Counted from the stretch's first letter, positions 25,362-38,820 are shown. The stretch is 64,000 bases of DNA from Torreya grandis (GCA_037957365.1 JARHVA010005490.1:277501-341500), one strand, 5' to 3'. Notes: generated from the letters alone by a model not told the origin. Made by a program: numbers and translations.

Positions 25362-25909
25362 TTTTTTGTAGCTGAAAAGGTAGAATGTGGCATTGTTTTA
25401 AATTAACTCAAGATTAGATATGCTTTAAAATAATTCGAGTTGGACTTTCAACAACAGTAGTTTCTAGAATGTTTTTGAGTTTGTAAGGATTAGATAAATC
25501 CTAGTGTAATTTTATGTGTAAAAATAGAAAAGCCAAAGAAATCAAGGAAAGCTTCTTTTTCTTGCATGCTAAGGAAAGCTTCTTTTTCTTGCACGCTAAG
25601 TAAAGCAGCTAGGCTCTCTATAAAAGTAAGATTGTTGTAGCAAACTCATACATTGTATTTGTGCAAAACAGAAGTTTGTTGTTAGGCTGAATAGAAGATC
25701 CAACATTTGCAAGTTTTTCCCCACATTGGGGTTTCCTGGGTATATCTGTGTTATTGTCTTTTTTTTTTTTTTAATATTGGCTTATTGTTATTTTTGCTTC
25801 CGCTGTCATTAGTTGTTAATTAATCCAATTATATTAATCGTTATAAATCATATTTATGTCTGTGAATTTATTATGGAATTAATTTTTTGATGGGTTATAG
25901 AAATTAACA
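25356..25909 (+). repeat. Element B 3' LTR
   Basis: 554 bp, TGTTGATTTTTTGTAGC to ATTAACA. TATA box at 25619-25626. It has two copies of the AAGGAAAGCTTCTTTTTCTT motif. It is followed at once by TGGTGTAG (25910-25917), identical to 16425-16432. Confidence 0.94.
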
Positions 25910-25917
25910 TGGTGTAG

Positions 25918-26298
25918 TGAAGGCCTTGGCAGAAGTTGAGTTTGTGTGTAAAGCAAATCCCTTGAAGCAGAATCTTCTAAGAAAAAATCCTGGAATGTGA
26001 TTGCAAATCATGTAGAACCTTCAAATCAATACAAAAATCCAACCCTATGTACATTATATGTACCAGAATATCACAGACTATGACCGAGATACAATCCGTG
26101 ATCTAACCTAAATAATGTAATATACTAGACTAACAAGAGACAACTGCAATATTTTGTTTTGGTTTTGATACCCATACAAAATCTCACACATAGCAACGGA
26201 AAAACCACTCATATAACTAGATCTCACAAATACTGAAAATTATTGCAATCCCCATAATAACAGGAAAAAATGGCCTTGAAAAGCCTTCTAATACCATA
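25918..26298 (-). other. Outer element leader on the far side of A/B
   Basis: Non-coding. Contains the outer element's primer-site-like sequence GCCTTCTAATACCA (plus, 26283-26296), which reads TGGTATTAGAAGGC on the minus strand. Confidence 0.5.
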
Positions 26299-26651
26299 TT
26301 TTACGAACTTATGGTTCACAACTCACAAAATAACAATTCAAACTATATATACTGAATTCAAAATAATGATTAAACACAGTTCCCACAATTCTTTTTATGG
26401 AAGGAATAACTCTATATCACTAGTCCCTTTGAGGGGGCAACCTCCTATTAGAGCAAGTTCTAATTACAATGTTTATTCTTCGATGCCTTACACTATCCTA
26501 TGATCCTTTATTAATGCTAATTCTCATCTACCCCACTCCTCATTATAATGCATGTGGGATTATTTTTCTAATGTATTATTATTTATTACAATTGCATTCT
26601 ACTATTTATATTAGCTACTCTATTATTATATCCCTCTCTAGGTATATTACA
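26299..26651 (-). repeat. Outer element 5' LTR
   Basis: Related to 13750-14105 throughout (GGAAGGAATAACTC, CAACCTCCTATTAGAG, TCGATGCCTTACACTATC, CCCTCTCTAGGTA). Minus-strand start TGTAATATACC. Its end shows TTTTACG instead of the TGTTAGG seen in the other copy, so the terminal dinucleotide is mutated. It could also be a solo LTR. Confidence 0.7.
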
Positions 26652-26659
26652 GTCCCAGC

Positions 26660-27080
26660 GCCAAAAAATGTTCATTTGTTTGGATAAACTATGACGCAAA
26701 AAGACCAGTATAGTTTTTGAAAATCCTCTGAATCCTTCCTTTACCTACTTTTGATCTTTCCATTGTCCCGTCTGAGACCCCAACACCAAATTCAACTCTT
26801 CTTGCTTTTCCTTTCCGTTGGCCATATTTTATTGTATCCCACGCCCTGAATCTCCATTTCCCATGCACACTGGAACCCCCACCGCCACTTATGTTGCTAT
26901 TGCTGGTGGTGATCTCCAACTCTCTACATATGTTTGATCTTCCCCTAGGCCCTGATCACCACCTAAAGCCATCGTAGCTATCTACCCTCCAAAATCTGCC
27001 TTCATCCTCTAGCTATTAACAGTTGCCATCGCCGTCAGATCATTCAAAATCACCATCACCATCCTCATCCACTCCGATCG
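26660..27080 (-). pseudogene. Possible LINE ORF1 N-terminus and GC-rich leader
   Basis: The minus frame 26919-26689 begins MEITTSNSNISGGGG and continues WRFRAWDTIKYGQRKGKARR, GVGVSDGTMERSK and FKNYTGLFAS, then a stop. The sequence upstream of it (26920-27080) is GC-richer than its surroundings and contains GGTGATGGTGATTTT-type repeats, as a LINE 5' leader can. Its orientation and position, with the DUF4283-like part of a LINE ORF1 on the other side of the outer element, suggest one ORF1 split by insertion. The protein itself has no domain I recognise, so this is inference. Confidence 0.35.
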
Positions 27081-28340
27081 AAAAAATTATATTATTAATT
27101 TATATTAACTAATATATATATTTTAAATAAATTTTATAAAAAATAATGAGAAATATCATTCTTGATATATCTATATTATATTATATTATATTTGTAATAT
27201 AAATAGAATAGAACAATAAATAAATTTTAAATTAATAATCTAAATTCATGAAAATTTTAATTCAATTATAACTCTCTATAAATAATTAAAAAAACTAATG
27301 TTTTAGACTTTTTTAAAACCTAAACAAATTTTTAAATAAATACATACAAATTGTTACAAAAGGAAAGCTTAATTATTCTCATTATCTTAAAAGAGACTAA
27401 CTTTTGTTCTTCAAATCTCATGTAGACGAGGTTTATCCTTATTGAATAAGAAGCAATATAGATGAGAAAATATTAGTTTAAAAACATCATAGTATTGATA
27501 TTTAATAAATGAAATTTTATTCAAAATATAATTGAAGTTTGTTGTGCATTAACGTTGGTGATATTATTTTAAAAGATATGATGAAATAAAAATTATCATA
27601 CATGTGCAAAAATTATCGTACATATCATCTATAACTCTTAATTTTATCGATAAGATAATTTATAGTGAGTTATCTTCTCAACTTCTTAAGAAAATCACAC
27701 CACGTAATAGTACCTAGGGATTGTTCTTGGGCCTAGGTATTTATAGGCCTAACAATCTGACCTTTCCTGAAATGGCTCAAAAAGAACTAAATATGTACAA
27801 CCAAACTAGTAAATCCGATAAGTATTGATGCATCTAATTGTTAATCAATGTTATCTTCCTTACTTTTTAAAGGAAGAGTCAACAACACAAACTTTAACAT
27901 ACATTGGCATCCTTAAAAAATCTTAAATCTTTATATTACGCAGTTTAGGAATTAGGAATTGATTAGTTAAAACTTTGATATGAAACAATATTCATGTTGG
28001 AGGCGTCTCTATGGGAGCACCCCTCGTTTCTTTGTAAACCATATAATTAATATTAATTATAATTATAATCACTAAATTATATATATCAAACATGTAAAAA
28101 CTAATCGTTATGTATAGTTTTTTATCCGAGACATTCAATTTACGTTATGAATCTCTATTTTGAATGTAATTAGTTTTCTTAATGTTTTTTAACCTTTCAC
28201 AATAAAATGTGTTCATTAATTAGATTTAATTGTATATTGCAGATTGTCAGTTATATCTTTTCAAAAATTAAATTAGAAAAAAATTAAAAAATATAAATAA
28301 ATAATGTACAATTTATTTATTTTAATCAGTAATTATTTTT
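27081..28340. other. Very AT-rich intergenic DNA
   Basis: No coding region or element recognised. Confidence 0.5.
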
Positions 28341-28463
28341 TTTATTTGGGGGAATCTTTTAGATTTATGGGAAGTAGTATCACTTGAGGAGTCAATTACT
28401 AATATTAAGAGAGACTCGAACACGAGACCACCTATTCCTTACTGTTTGATCACCGCCAGAAAA
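28340..28463 (-). mobile_element. tRNA-derived SINE-like copy 1
   Basis: Read on the minus strand: GGCGGTGATCAAACAGTAAG (box A-like), then GTGTTCGAGTCTC (box B, consensus GGTTCGANTCC). A shared body follows, TAATTGACTCCTCAAGTG, ending AGATTCCCCCAAAT in an A-rich tail. It matches copy 2 at 28945-29085 through box B and the body. SINEs are transcribed by RNA polymerase III and mobilised by LINE proteins. Confidence 0.6.
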
Positions 28464-28944
28464 ACATAATATACAATTTTTTTTTTTTTTTAAAAAAATT
28501 TATAAAAATAATATTATAAATATTTAATTATATATTTTTGATATTAAATTAAATAATATACTTATTGAAATCAATACAAATAAATATTTGTCACTTTATT
28601 TAAACATTTTTATAAATATTTTTTTACTATAAAAACTATAACTTTCAATTTTTATATTTTCAAAACATTAAATTTTTTATATTAAAAATAAAATAAATTA
28701 AATTATTTGAAAAGTGTGAAATTTAACAAATGAGTCTATTGTTCCACACATAATAAAATTTCATATATAAAAATAACACATTAATCTCTTTATTGAAAAT
28801 TGAACTCATAATTTATTAAAAAACAATTAAATAATTAAATAATAATTAAAGAATTTGTAAATACACTCTTTCCAAAAAATAATAGCTTCAAACCAAATAC
28901 AATTAAGCATTGTCTTGATATTGGTAAGTGGTTCTTTTTTGACT
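28464..28944. other. AT-rich spacer between SINE-like copies
   Basis: No feature recognised. Confidence 0.45.
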
Positions 28945-29085
28945 ATTTTTATAGGGAGAACCTTTGAAGACCCATGGGGATAAACGCCACTTGAAGAGTC
29001 AACTACCAATGGCAAGGGATACTCGAACATGGGACCTACTAAGTAAAGCCCACATTCTTTACTGTAGAGTCACCACCACAAAGAC
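28945..29085 (-). mobile_element. tRNA-derived SINE-like copy 2
   Basis: Minus strand: GTGGTGACTCTACAGTAAAG (box A-like), CATGTTCGAGTATC (box B), GGTAGTTGACTCTTCAAGTG, ending GGTTCTCCCTATAAAAAT. The spacing between the boxes is about 35-40 bp, as in tRNA-derived SINEs. Better preserved than copy 1. Confidence 0.6.
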
Positions 29086-30955
29086 TAAAATTGTAAACAT
29101 TGTCTCTGGTTCCTTTTCCATACATTGTAGCTCATACTCATATTTAGAAGGTGTAATTCATAAATCCACCAAACATTTTGATCGTCCTCCCAAAGATAAA
29201 CATATATTAAGATTGCACTTCACAAAATTGTTAAGCACTTAAATAATATAATTACACTATAATAAATTAAAACAAAATAGTAATACATAATATAATTAAA
29301 TTAAAAATTATATAATTAATATTAATAATATATATAAAATTAATATATAATATATTTATATAATTATATATTATAATATTATATGAATTATTATACTATT
29401 TATAATTTATTATGTAATTTTATATATAATAAACTATATTAATATTGTAATTATTTATGATATTGTTATATTATATATAATAATAATATAATAGACGTCT
29501 TAAATTTTATTATACATTTTTATATATTCATTATTTGTATATGTTCTGTATGACATTTTTTTTCTTTATTATTTTACCATTTTTTAAGTTTATAGTGAAA
29601 TAAAATGTCTCTTCATTGTATAGTTCATTTATTGAAATTGTATTAAGAAATACAATACCTTATTTCTGACCATCACCTCCAAAAAATATAATATTATTTT
29701 TTCTTAACTTTTCATGCACAAAAGTGAGATGGGTCAAGAATCATAGATTTCGTACACGAAGTATGATTACTGATTTAAACTTACTTTAAAAAAATGGATC
29801 CAAACTCCACCTCATGCTCAAGATATCATTATTTTATATTATTCTCTAAGAAAAAATAGAATTACACCATAGCTATTAAATTTAAAGCAAACTATTTTTA
29901 TTGACATGTAACACTATTACACTCCACCACTATGTATAATTAATATTATAAATTACACATAATAATATAATAACAATAATACATTTTTATAATGTATGTT
30001 TAATCTTGCACATGTTTAAAACTTGTTTAATCTTTCACAATTCACCCTAAATTTTAGGGTGCCTCCCTTCATATATTATTAGATTTGAACCAAGGGTGCC
30101 TCCATATATTATTAGATTTGAACCAAAGCATAATTTGGAATTTTTTAATGGTAAATAATCATTATATATATATGCAATTGGTTATTTTTTCATTTAATTT
30201 ATGTAACATTTATCAAAAAAATATATAAATGTTGCTCTTTCTTATAAAAATAGTCAAACGATTTCATGTTCAATGAATTTTCTTTGTTGAACTGTCAACA
30301 ATTTGATAGTTTAGAATTATATTAAATGTGTTTAGATATGGAATATTTTATGATTTTGTTTTTCTTCCCGTACCATTATTTTGGTGTTTTTAGTCCTTAT
30401 CTGCAGGGAATTATATAAATCTATTGAAATAATAGTTTTTACTCAAAAAAAAAAAAAAAATACAATATTTTTATGCATTCTAATGTTTAATAACAAATAT
30501 TAAAAAAAAAATCACACATATTCTTATGAAATATTTAATTTACATTTATAAAATTATATAACTAAAAGATTATTTAATTTATACAATATAATTTCAAAAT
30601 GAGTTTGTTACAATTCAAAAAATATATATAATAATTATCATTTCTTCCAAAAATAATTGCCAAAAAAAATCATGAAGAAATGTTAATGTTGTTTGCAAAG
30701 TTAAACTTAACAGGTGTCATTGTTATTTGTTTGTGCATTCAATTTGTAGCCATACACCTCTTGTACATTTCTCCATGAATGTCTCTGAATGACATGCACT
30801 ATTATTCATATTTAATCTAAATTTAAGTGTCTACGGCATGGACTGTAAAATGTTCCCTATTAAAAGTGTCGCAATGTCTCTGATTGTGGTATGAATCTAT
30901 GAGGTTTAATAAAAATCAAGATATTAGGTGTGTTTAATATTTTTATATATTTGGG
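29086..30955. other. Very AT-rich intergenic DNA
   Basis: Contains a long TA-rich tract (about 29240-29510), homopolymer A and T runs and the short tandem duplication at 30056-30128. No gene. Confidence 0.5.
30056..30128 (+). repeat. Short tandem duplication (~37 bp)
   Basis: GGGTGCCTCC followed by CATATATTATTAGATTTGAA and CCAA occurs twice in direct tandem. Confidence 0.85.
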
Positions 30956-30960
30956 TAGGT

Positions 30961-30961
<1 letters not shown>

Positions 30962-31007
<46 letters not shown>

Positions 31008-31032
31008 TATTATTATTATTATTATTATTATT
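30962..31032. repeat. TAA/TTA trinucleotide microsatellite, perfectly palindromic
   Basis: A run of TAA/AAT repeats switches at about 31006 to TTA/ATT repeats, so the two halves are reverse complements and could form a perfect hairpin of about 26-30 bp stem. Confidence 0.97.
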
Positions 31033-31318
31033 TAGGTGAATTTTTTTTTTTTTTCATTTTTAATTGTAATATTATTTTTTGAAAATAATTATTTTTTAAA
31101 CTGTATTGTGTCGTTATTTTTTTGGGGTATAAAATTATTTCAAAATTTTGAATAATAATTTATTTCAAATTTATATTGTTCAAATTATTTCTAATTAATA
31201 TATTATCATTTATTTTATATTTTTCTATAATAAAAGAATAATTAATAATCTTATGTTTTCTTGTGTTTAGTTGGGATTTGGTTATAAAAAAAATCTAAAA
31301 TTTATATTTCATTATACT

Positions 31319-31640
31319 ATTAACTTTAGTTCATTTTTAAATATTCCATATTTTATGGTTTAAAAAAGGAATTAAAATTATTTATTCAACTATATATGTA
31401 AATTTGAGCATGTGCCCATCAAAATTTATATTGCTCTAACTTTAATTTATCTTTAAATGTTCTATATTTTATGCCTATAAAAATATGAATTAGAATTATT
31501 TATTCAATTATGTATGTTAGCTTGATTCAAACTTTAATTTATCTTTAAATATTTAATATTTTATGTCTATAAAAATAGGATTAAAATTATTTATTCAAAT
31601 ATTATAATATGTAAATTTGAACATGTGTCTACTAATATGG
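31319..31640 (+). repeat. Three tandem ~105-115 bp units
   Basis: Units at about 31319, 31436 and 31531 share AACTTTAATTTATCTTTAAAT, TATTTTATG and AAAATTATTTATTCAA in order; the first and third also share ATGTAAATTTGA(G/A)CATGTG. Confidence 0.75.
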
Positions 31641-33859
<2,219 letters not shown>

Positions 33860-36218
33860 AAGGTAAGTATTTTAGTTTATTTAAAATTATAAGGTAAACA
33901 TTTTGTTTTATTTAAATTGTAAATAAATATTATATTTTATTTAAGATGTAAGTAAATAATTTATTTTATTTAAATGATAAGATAAATATATTATTTTATT
34001 TAAAATTGTAAAATAAATATTTTATTTTATTGAAATTGGAAGGTAAATAATTATTTAAATTATAAGGTAGATATTTTATTTTATTTAAAATTATAAAATA
34101 AATATTTGATTGAAATTATAAGGTAAATAATATATTTTGTTTATAAGAGAAATATTTTATTTTATTTAAATTGTAAGATAGATAAAATGTTTTATTTAAA
34201 TCAGAAGGAAAATATGATTTAATAATTTTTAGAAGACTAAAATAGAATGCTTTTCTTAAAGTATTACTAAAAACAAAATGATACCGCTACTTGTTGTTAG
34301 GGAAAATAAATAATTGTTATAGCATTAAATAAACGAGTTCTATTTTCTATATATTTAGTTATAAATATATGAAATACATTTGATTTAGTTTTTAAAGTTA
34401 CATGCGATTGTAAGAATATTGATTTAGATACATGAAAATTACCATAAGGTAATCTAAGTTATCATAATATAATATTCTGAGTGAACCCTTACTTTGATTG
34501 TTGTTGAGCTTTGATGATGAATTTGGTAATCATTAAGATTAGTATGAAAATAAGTATCTTTTATTTTAGGGTTGAGACCTCAAATTTTATAACCCTCCTT
34601 TCAAACGTATAAATGATTTATTTAAATTTAAGTTCAAAAAAATCCTTGTGTATAAGTTATTGTTTTTAGAGAAGTTTACCTAAATAGACTAAATATATAA
34701 TTGTCCATAGTAAATATGGTTAAAAATTGACATGATGACTAAACTAGGAGATTATAATTTCTACATTCCTAATAAAGAATTTGATTTTTATATATATTAC
34801 ATTAATTTATTTCAAATATTCTTTAATTTTTAAATCTCAATGTAGATCAAGAATTTATGGTTAAATAAAACTACATAGTATTCAGTACAAGTGGTGTCTT
34901 TGGCTTATGTTTATAGGTAATGGCATCACACTTAAGCTCCTACAATCATAGCCTAACACAGATGCAATAAAAATGTCTAGGTATCATCCCTATAAATCAT
35001 TAGGGAGAAATAAGGATCATGTCATGTATTTAACACTAAGGGGTGGGATAATCCCTCTTGGTCAACAACACTAATTAAGAAAAATAAACAACTTTGACTA
35101 TCTTAGATGATTTTGACTTGTGAACTTATGAAACAGAATGAACAGAGTACATATTTTACTGAAAACATAGTACCACTAAAAAGGAGAAATAAAAACTAGA
35201 ATTAAGAGTTTTAAACTAGTTATTATCGATAAGCCACCAACCATATGGATCTTAGATAATGAAACTTTGGAAAAAACAATTGTAAGGATTAGGTTGATTA
35301 AAAAATGATCAAAAACATTGTTGATGTAAATAAAAAGTAGAAAGGAAAAGTATCTTGATAATATTCATTTATTTTTCTTGTTAAGGTTTAAGGCTAATTT
35401 AGTTAAACAAGTACTTGGTTACTTAAATTGACACTTTTTATTTTCATATTTGGGTAGCAATCATAGTGGAACTATCTGGGGAATTGGGCACTAGAAAGGG
35501 CTGCATACCTAGATTCATAGTTCACATGAAACTTAGAATAAAAAACATAACTATATGCATACCACACCTTGATCCTATTCAAAAGTAGGTATGTAGGTAG
35601 TCTAGTAAGTGAAGGATGCTTCTAGTACATAGGTGAATAGGATGGGGTTTACGGTTGTGTACTAAAAGAGATTAAAGTTAGATTAAAAGGCAAGATCATT
35701 ATAATATGACCCTAGTGTAGATAAACAAAGAAAATATAAGAATTATGTGGTACACTCAAAAGGATCTCAGTTGGATCATCATAGTTCTTGAGGCTTTAGT
35801 CTAAATTTTGAGGTGGAATGCTACTTTTTGTTATATGTTTTAAACATGCTACTATCATGATAACCTTGATACTTATCTAGTAGAGATGAGTGGTGAACAG
35901 TGAGTGACTCAAGATCTGGTTGATCCTGATGAGTCAAGTCTTTGGTTAGAGCATAACCTACTCATATATAGATTCCTAACCTGTATGGTTAGATGCTTGC
36001 CTATTTTTCAAAGGATATTAGATGCCTAACCCATATGGTTAGAATTCTTGCCCATTTGGTAAAGAATAATAGATGCCTAACTTGTATGGTTAGATGTTTA
36101 CCTTATTGGCAAAGGATATCTGATAAGATAAATTATACCTGAGTTATATTCATAGATAAACATTAATTAAACAAGAATTTTTTTTTTGTGTTTTAGGATA
36201 GGAATTGTGGTCTCTACA
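33860..36218 (+). repeat. Element D 5' LTR (5' truncated)
   Basis: About 2.36 kb. Starts with AT-rich tandem units (about ten copies of a ~33-40 bp ATAAGGTAAATATTTTATTT-like unit, 33866-34215) and ends GGAATTGTGGTCTCTACA. It contains a single copy of the ~219-bp module that is triplicated in the 3' LTR, and three ~50-bp tandem units (CCTAACC-TATGGTTAGATGC) at about 35965-36120. Confidence 0.85.
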
Positions 36219-36221
36219 TTT

Positions 36222-36232
36222 TGGTATCAGAC
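36222..36232 (+). other. Element D primer binding site
   Basis: TGGTATCAGAC, three bases after the LTR end CTCTACA; initiator tRNA-Met type. Confidence 0.85.
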
Positions 36233-36364
36233 ACTAGAATCAAAACCTAGGAATTAAGCCTACTATGACTTATGCTTAGTAAAATATTAATTATATAGGT
36301 TAACTTGTTGAGAAAATTGAAAATCATGAGAAAACTAATTTGGTTAAAATTGTTTTTTTAAACA

Positions 36365-37800
36365 TGGCTCATGGAAAAACTTTAGGGAAAAGAAAAGTTA
36401 AAATAACAAAGAACAAGGGGAAAATGGAAATTCCCTCTTCTTTGGAAGAACCCATTTACATTTATGACTTAGATAAAATAGATGAAATCTAGAGTAAACT
36501 CAAATCTTTTAAAGTGGAGCCAGTTAAAACAAAACTAGCTATGACTGAACCTTTAGTCAAATGTTTGTTTAAGAGACCCTCAACAATAAGATATTTTCCA
36601 TTTGGAATGGGTTATGACACACCTTAGATAATCCATAAAGTATGTAAGGAAAATAAATGATACCACTAATATGTGGTTCACTCAGAAGACAAAGTTCCCA
36701 AAGAAATAGAACTGGATGAAGAAGATTCTATTTAGAAGAATTTTTTAATCAATGTTATATAGACATTTATATGTTTTAGTCATAAATATTATCCTATATA
36801 TATAGAAAAATCTATGTAATAAGAATTTGAATAAGATTATCAAATGCTTACTCTTTTTATCAACTCTATATGTGACTGAAATCAATAATAAGAATGTATG
36901 AAAAAATTAGAGTTATAAAAAAAATGAATTATGCTATCAATTGTCTTGGATGAAAACTTAGAAGATTTTATTATTTATATCAAGAAACCAAATGGTAAGA
37001 CCTAGATGATCAACTAGGAATCAAAGGGAAAATGTGAGATATGCTAAACCCAACAATGAAAATGTTGAATAACAGGTTCAAAAAAATAAAGAATCGATGA
37101 TAGAAGCCCTCATCAATTTGTTGACCAAGTAAAGAGATAAAATAGACTCACTTTAATAGGTGATTAATGATCTTATGTCAAGGCAATAAAATGTAGAAAA
37201 CATATTGGAACCTAAATTTTATAATCTGCCTAAAAAAATCCACCACTAGTAAATGAAATGGAGGTTATAGCTTTTAGAATTAAATTTCCACTTTCTCATC
37301 TTAGCAAGGATTTGAAAAATATTTTACCACATAAGTTTGATGGGAAAAAGTTGGGTGAAGGAGTTGAGAATTAACTAAATGAGATGGAGAAGTACTTTGA
37401 CTTGAGAAACTATCATGATGAAACTAAGGTGTTTTGGGGATCCTACCAATTGGTAGGAGAGGTAGCAAACTGGTGGACTAACATGAAGGAATTAAATGGA
37501 ATAATGAAGGAAAAATTGACCTGGGATTAGTCTGACCACCATTCTAGGAAGAGATGGTTACCCCAGTTATTCCTTGATGAGAAGATGACTGAATTTCATA
37601 ACCTAAGGTAGGGAGGCATATTAGTCCAATAGTATTGGGATATATTTACCAAATTACTTAAGTATGTGCCCATGTACCATAAGGATTAAAGAGGTCAGAC
37701 TAGAAAGTTTATCCTAGGACTGAATGCAAACATAGGAGTGGATGTAGATATGGATGACCCTGAGAACATGATTGAAGTTATAAAAAAATATCTCAATTAG
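36365..37800 (+). pseudogene. Element D gag (gypsy type)
   Basis: A possible ATG at 36365 starts MAHGKTLGKRKVKITKNKGK, a basic N-terminal region. The recognisable capsid domain lies at about 37315-37800: LPHKFDGKKLGEG, MEKYFDLRNYHDETK, LVGEVANWWTNM, IFTKLLKYVPMY and RKFILGLNANIGVDV. These match the plant gypsy gag pattern (F.G......WL..ME.YF, then ANWW, then F..GL). At least six stop codons break it. It formed the particle shell; no function remains. Confidence 0.85.
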
Positions 37801-38820
37801 GAATGAAAATTGTAAGCCCTAGTTGTGATAAGACAAAACATTAACAATGACGAAAATAAAGCTTTTAAAAAGAAACTAGATTTCAGGGGAGAACAAGTTG
37901 TGGATAAAAACCTAAGAGAAAATACAACAGACAGAGTTCCCCCACCAAATCAAAATTAGAGAAATACTTTGGAAGGATATAATAATAGGAATGATCAAAG
38001 GAATTACAATCACCCAATGTATCCTTCATGGATTTGTTGTGATGTCCAGAGGAACCTAGTACCAAAAGGCCCACTAGGAAGATGTTTTTCTTGTAGAGGA
38101 GATCACTTTGCCTGAGAATTCCCAAGGATGTAGGGGTAGATAAGGGCCAATCAACCTCAAAGAGGACCATAACAAAGGATCAATGTTGCAGTAAGAAATC
38201 ACCAAAATAGATACCAGAATATGTCAGTTGAAGCTATGGGTAAATTTTTGGGTAAACCTTTTTCAATTGTCATAGATAATAGTTCATAAAAATGTTTCAT
38301 TTCTCCATAATTAATAATAAAAATGTCTCTTTCAATGAATAACAAGAATTCATCATAGACAGTCTAGTATGGGGATAAGGCAGTCAAAGAAATATCTCAA
38401 TGTCTACCTAAGGCAAAAATACATTTTTTAGATTTTGAGACAAGCTTAGACCTATTTATATCACCCTTAGGAGCCTATGATGTAATAATAGGGATGAGTT
38501 GGCTCACCAAGCATCAAGCTAAAATAGACTATTATAGCAAGTTGGTTAAGTGTTACAGTGATGAGGGAAGGTGGGTCATGATTTAGGAGGGTCATAGGCA
38601 CATAAAAGTAGAAACCATATCAGCTATGCAACTGAAGAAGGAGAGAAGGAAGGGATCTCTAATTTTTATGGTAACAATATATGATAAAGATGAGATTAAA
38701 GGAGAACCAACCCTATAAGGGTATCCATTTCTAAGAGAATTTGAGGATGTGTTTCCTAAAGAATTACCTAGAATGCCTTGCAGGTCCAAGAGCCTGACAT
38801 AATAATAATAGATCCATATA
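37801..38820 (+). pseudogene. Element D zinc knuckle, protease and start of RT
   Basis: CFSCRGDHFA at 38083-38112 is a CX2CX4H knuckle whose last cysteine is not visible. The protease follows: MGKFLGKPFSIVIDNSS near 38225-38290 (D-N-S where D-T/S-G is usual), then LDFETSLDLFISPLGAYDVI and IGMSWLTKHQAKIDY, the typical gypsy ILGMDWL...A.IDC pattern. The RT entry FLREFEDVFPKELPRMP is at about 38730-38780. Multiple stops. The catalytic YxDD of RT is absent because the sequence departs from the family shortly after 38820. Confidence 0.85.

Larger units (their letters stand above)
20713..25909 (+). mobile_element. Copia element B (plus), full length but inactivated
   Basis: LTRs at 20713-21286 and 25356-25909, PBS at 21287-21300, gag-pol from ATG 21372 to TGA 25361 (3,990 nt, 1,330 codon positions, net in frame), and the purine-rich GCTAAGAGGGAG before the 3' LTR. 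Domain order gag, protease, integrase, RT, RNase H is that of Ty1/copia. Stops are numerous and a frameshift pair spans about 23470-24120. By eye over one 110-bp stretch the two LTRs differ at roughly 8%. No 5-bp duplication surrounds B alone; an 8-bp repeat flanks A plus B together. Confidence 0.95.
13750..26651 (-). mobile_element. Outer gag-only LTR retrotransposon, host of nested elements A and B
   Basis: Two related ~355-bp sequences (13750-14105 and about 26299-26651) have the same orientation and are roughly 80% alike by eye. On the minus strand they start TGTAATGTACC / TGTAATATACC; the left copy ends CCTAACA. The right copy is followed (minus) by TGGTATTAGAAGGC, a tRNA-Met-type primer site. 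The left copy is preceded by a purine-rich GGGAGATGGAA. Between them lie a gypsy-type gag remnant, a GC-rich block and, nested, copia elements A and B. Without A and B the element is about 3.4 kb. No protease, RT or integrase is visible. No target duplication is found, so the two LTRs might instead come from different copies. Confidence 0.65.

Noticed and set aside
28945..29085. A functional tRNA gene
   Set aside because: Only box A-like and box B-like motifs are present; the cloverleaf stems do not form and the similar copy at 28340 points to a SINE.
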